NCBI RefSeq assembly: GCF_002217985.1
Contig: NZ_BCMI01000002.1
Coordinates: forward strand, 1-64,000
Length of the DNA: 64,000 nt
Source of the DNA: Secundilactobacillus pentosiphilus
Lineage (GTDB): Bacteria > Bacillota > Bacilli > Lactobacillales > Lactobacillaceae
Direction: 5' to 3'
Shown here: in pieces, positions 63,424 to 64,000 of the stretch
Position numbering within the stretch: position 1 is the first letter of the stretch
Layout of the letters: the number at the start of each line of letters is the position of its first letter
Notes under the pieces: generated by a model
Told to the model about the DNA's origin: nothing
What the model saw: only the letters and a program-made list of their open reading frames with translations
Database searches by the model: none
Program-made: the position numbers and the translations under genes

Positions 63424-63461
63424 AATACATATTAAGATATGTGCATATGTCAATATGTATC
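63424..63461. promoter_or_regulatory. Candidate SmtB-type operator/promoter
   Basis: An AT-rich tract with inverted ATACATAT/ATATGTAT ends and ATATGTGCATATGT inside, between the divergent arsR and Zn/Cd ATPase genes. Confidence 0.55.
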
Positions 63462-63473
63462 GAGGTGATGATA

Positions 63474-64000
63474 ATGAAATTAGCAACTGCTCCTTCGCGC
63501 ACCAATAAAACGCTGCGTGGTTTTCTGAATCACAAGGGCGATTTAATGATGATCGCCAGTTCAACCATTATATTATTAATTGCGGTAAGTTTACCAGTCT
63601 CTGGGGTAAAAATTCTGTTTTATATCACTTCTTACGCCATTATCGGCTATCCCGTTATCTGGGAGTCATTTAAAAATATCCTTCATGGTGACTTCTTCGA
63701 CGAAAACTTTTTGATGACGGTAGCCACCATTGGTGCGATTGCCCTGGGTGACCATCCTGAGGCTATCGCAGTTATGCTATTTTATCAAATCGGTGAGCTG
63801 TTTGAAGCTATTGCGGTCCAACAATCAAAGCAGTCGATTTCAGCCCTGTTAAAACTAAAACCGGCTACGGCGACAATTTTAACCGATACCGGTGAAGAGA
63901 CCGTTAAGCCGGAACGAGTCACCCCTGGACAGACTATTCGGGTGAAACCCGGAGAAAAGGTCCCGCTAGATGGTCAATTAATTCGCGGCAACACCAGTCT
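63474..64000 (+). CDS. P1B-2-type Zn/Cd ATPase, N-terminal part (cut by window end)
   Basis: 175 codons visible of an expected 600-700. No HMA domain before the first membrane segments. MLFYQIGELFEAIAVQQSKQ is characteristic of CadA/ZntA pumps, followed by the actuator domain start ([19 protein letters not shown]). ATG 63474 behind GAGGTGATG. The divergent SmtB-like repressor with a zinc site supports Zn2+/Cd2+ export. The CPC and DKTG motifs lie beyond the window. Confidence 0.88.
   Translation, partial: MKLATAPSRTNKTLRGFLNHKGDLMMIASSTIILLIAVSLPVSGVKILFYITSYAIIGYPVIWESFKNILHGDFFDENFLMTVATIGAIALGDHPEAIAVMLFYQIGELFEAIAVQQSKQSISALLKLKPATATILTDTGEETVKPERVTPGQTIRVKPGEKVPLDGQLIRGNTS

Overview
The window looks like the chromosome of a Lactobacillaceae bacterium. 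The evidence is low-to-moderate GC, strong AGGAGG-type ribosome binding sites with many TTG/GTG starts, T-box, FMN and TPP leaders, an Nramp manganese importer followed by a universal stress protein, a Zn-free ribosomal S14, cyclopropane fatty acid synthase, a fumarase-fumarate reductase pair and a GPH transporter with a GH31 glycosidase. Full leuABCD and ribD-E-BA-H operons suggest a relatively prototrophic species. I cannot name the species. I found no tRNA, rRNA, phage, IS element or CRISPR array.

Layout. 0.2-5 kb: small membrane proteins and an ABC export operon with its own TetR regulator. 5-10.8 kb: aldo/keto reductase, an orphan attenuator-like transcript, a purine permease with a long leader, a drug/metabolite transporter, and an array of palindromic repeats ending in a DUF998-like gene. 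11-14 kb: a metal module of P1B-ATPase with an unusual CPG motif, HMA chaperone and Dps-like protein. 14-22 kb: MFS and XRE genes, a T-box-controlled amino acid permease (Met specifier predicted), a probable 6S RNA, rarA, and T-box-controlled brnQ (Ile specifier). 22-27 kb: leuABCD behind a leucine-rich leader peptide and attenuator, then an AbrB/Doc-like pair. 27.6-32.2 kb: GH31 glycosidase, GPH transporter and a divergent AraC regulator that is frameshifted at an A7 run. 32-39 kb: fumarate reductase flavoprotein, fumarase, lipoprotein, acetyltransferase, and apbE behind an unexplained terminated leader. 39-45 kb: TPP-riboswitch permease, S14 with a Zur-like box, PP2C-like protein, cfa, an SDR remnant and a small alarmone synthetase. 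45-48.6 kb: riboflavin operon behind an FMN riboswitch. 48.7-56.2 kb: P1B-ATPase, usp, mntH, a P2-type cation ATPase and a small protein; mntH and the small protein share a palindromic box. 56.4-60.3 kb: YitT, dipeptidase, NhaC antiporter. 60.5-64 kb: copper ATPase with a cupredoxin under a cop box, an SmtB-like repressor, and a Zn/Cd-type ATPase cut by the window end.

Themes. Five P-type ATPases of different metal-site classes, an Nramp importer, two candidate metal boxes, a Zur-like box and a cop box make this a metal-homeostasis neighbourhood. Branched-chain amino acid supply is under two different RNA controls (peptide attenuation for synthesis, T-box for uptake). Two families of structured palindromic elements recur: one has three complete copies of exactly 111 nt, the other two complete copies of exactly 103 nt. 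Their nested stems show compensatory changes, and most copies lie at the 3' ends of genes.
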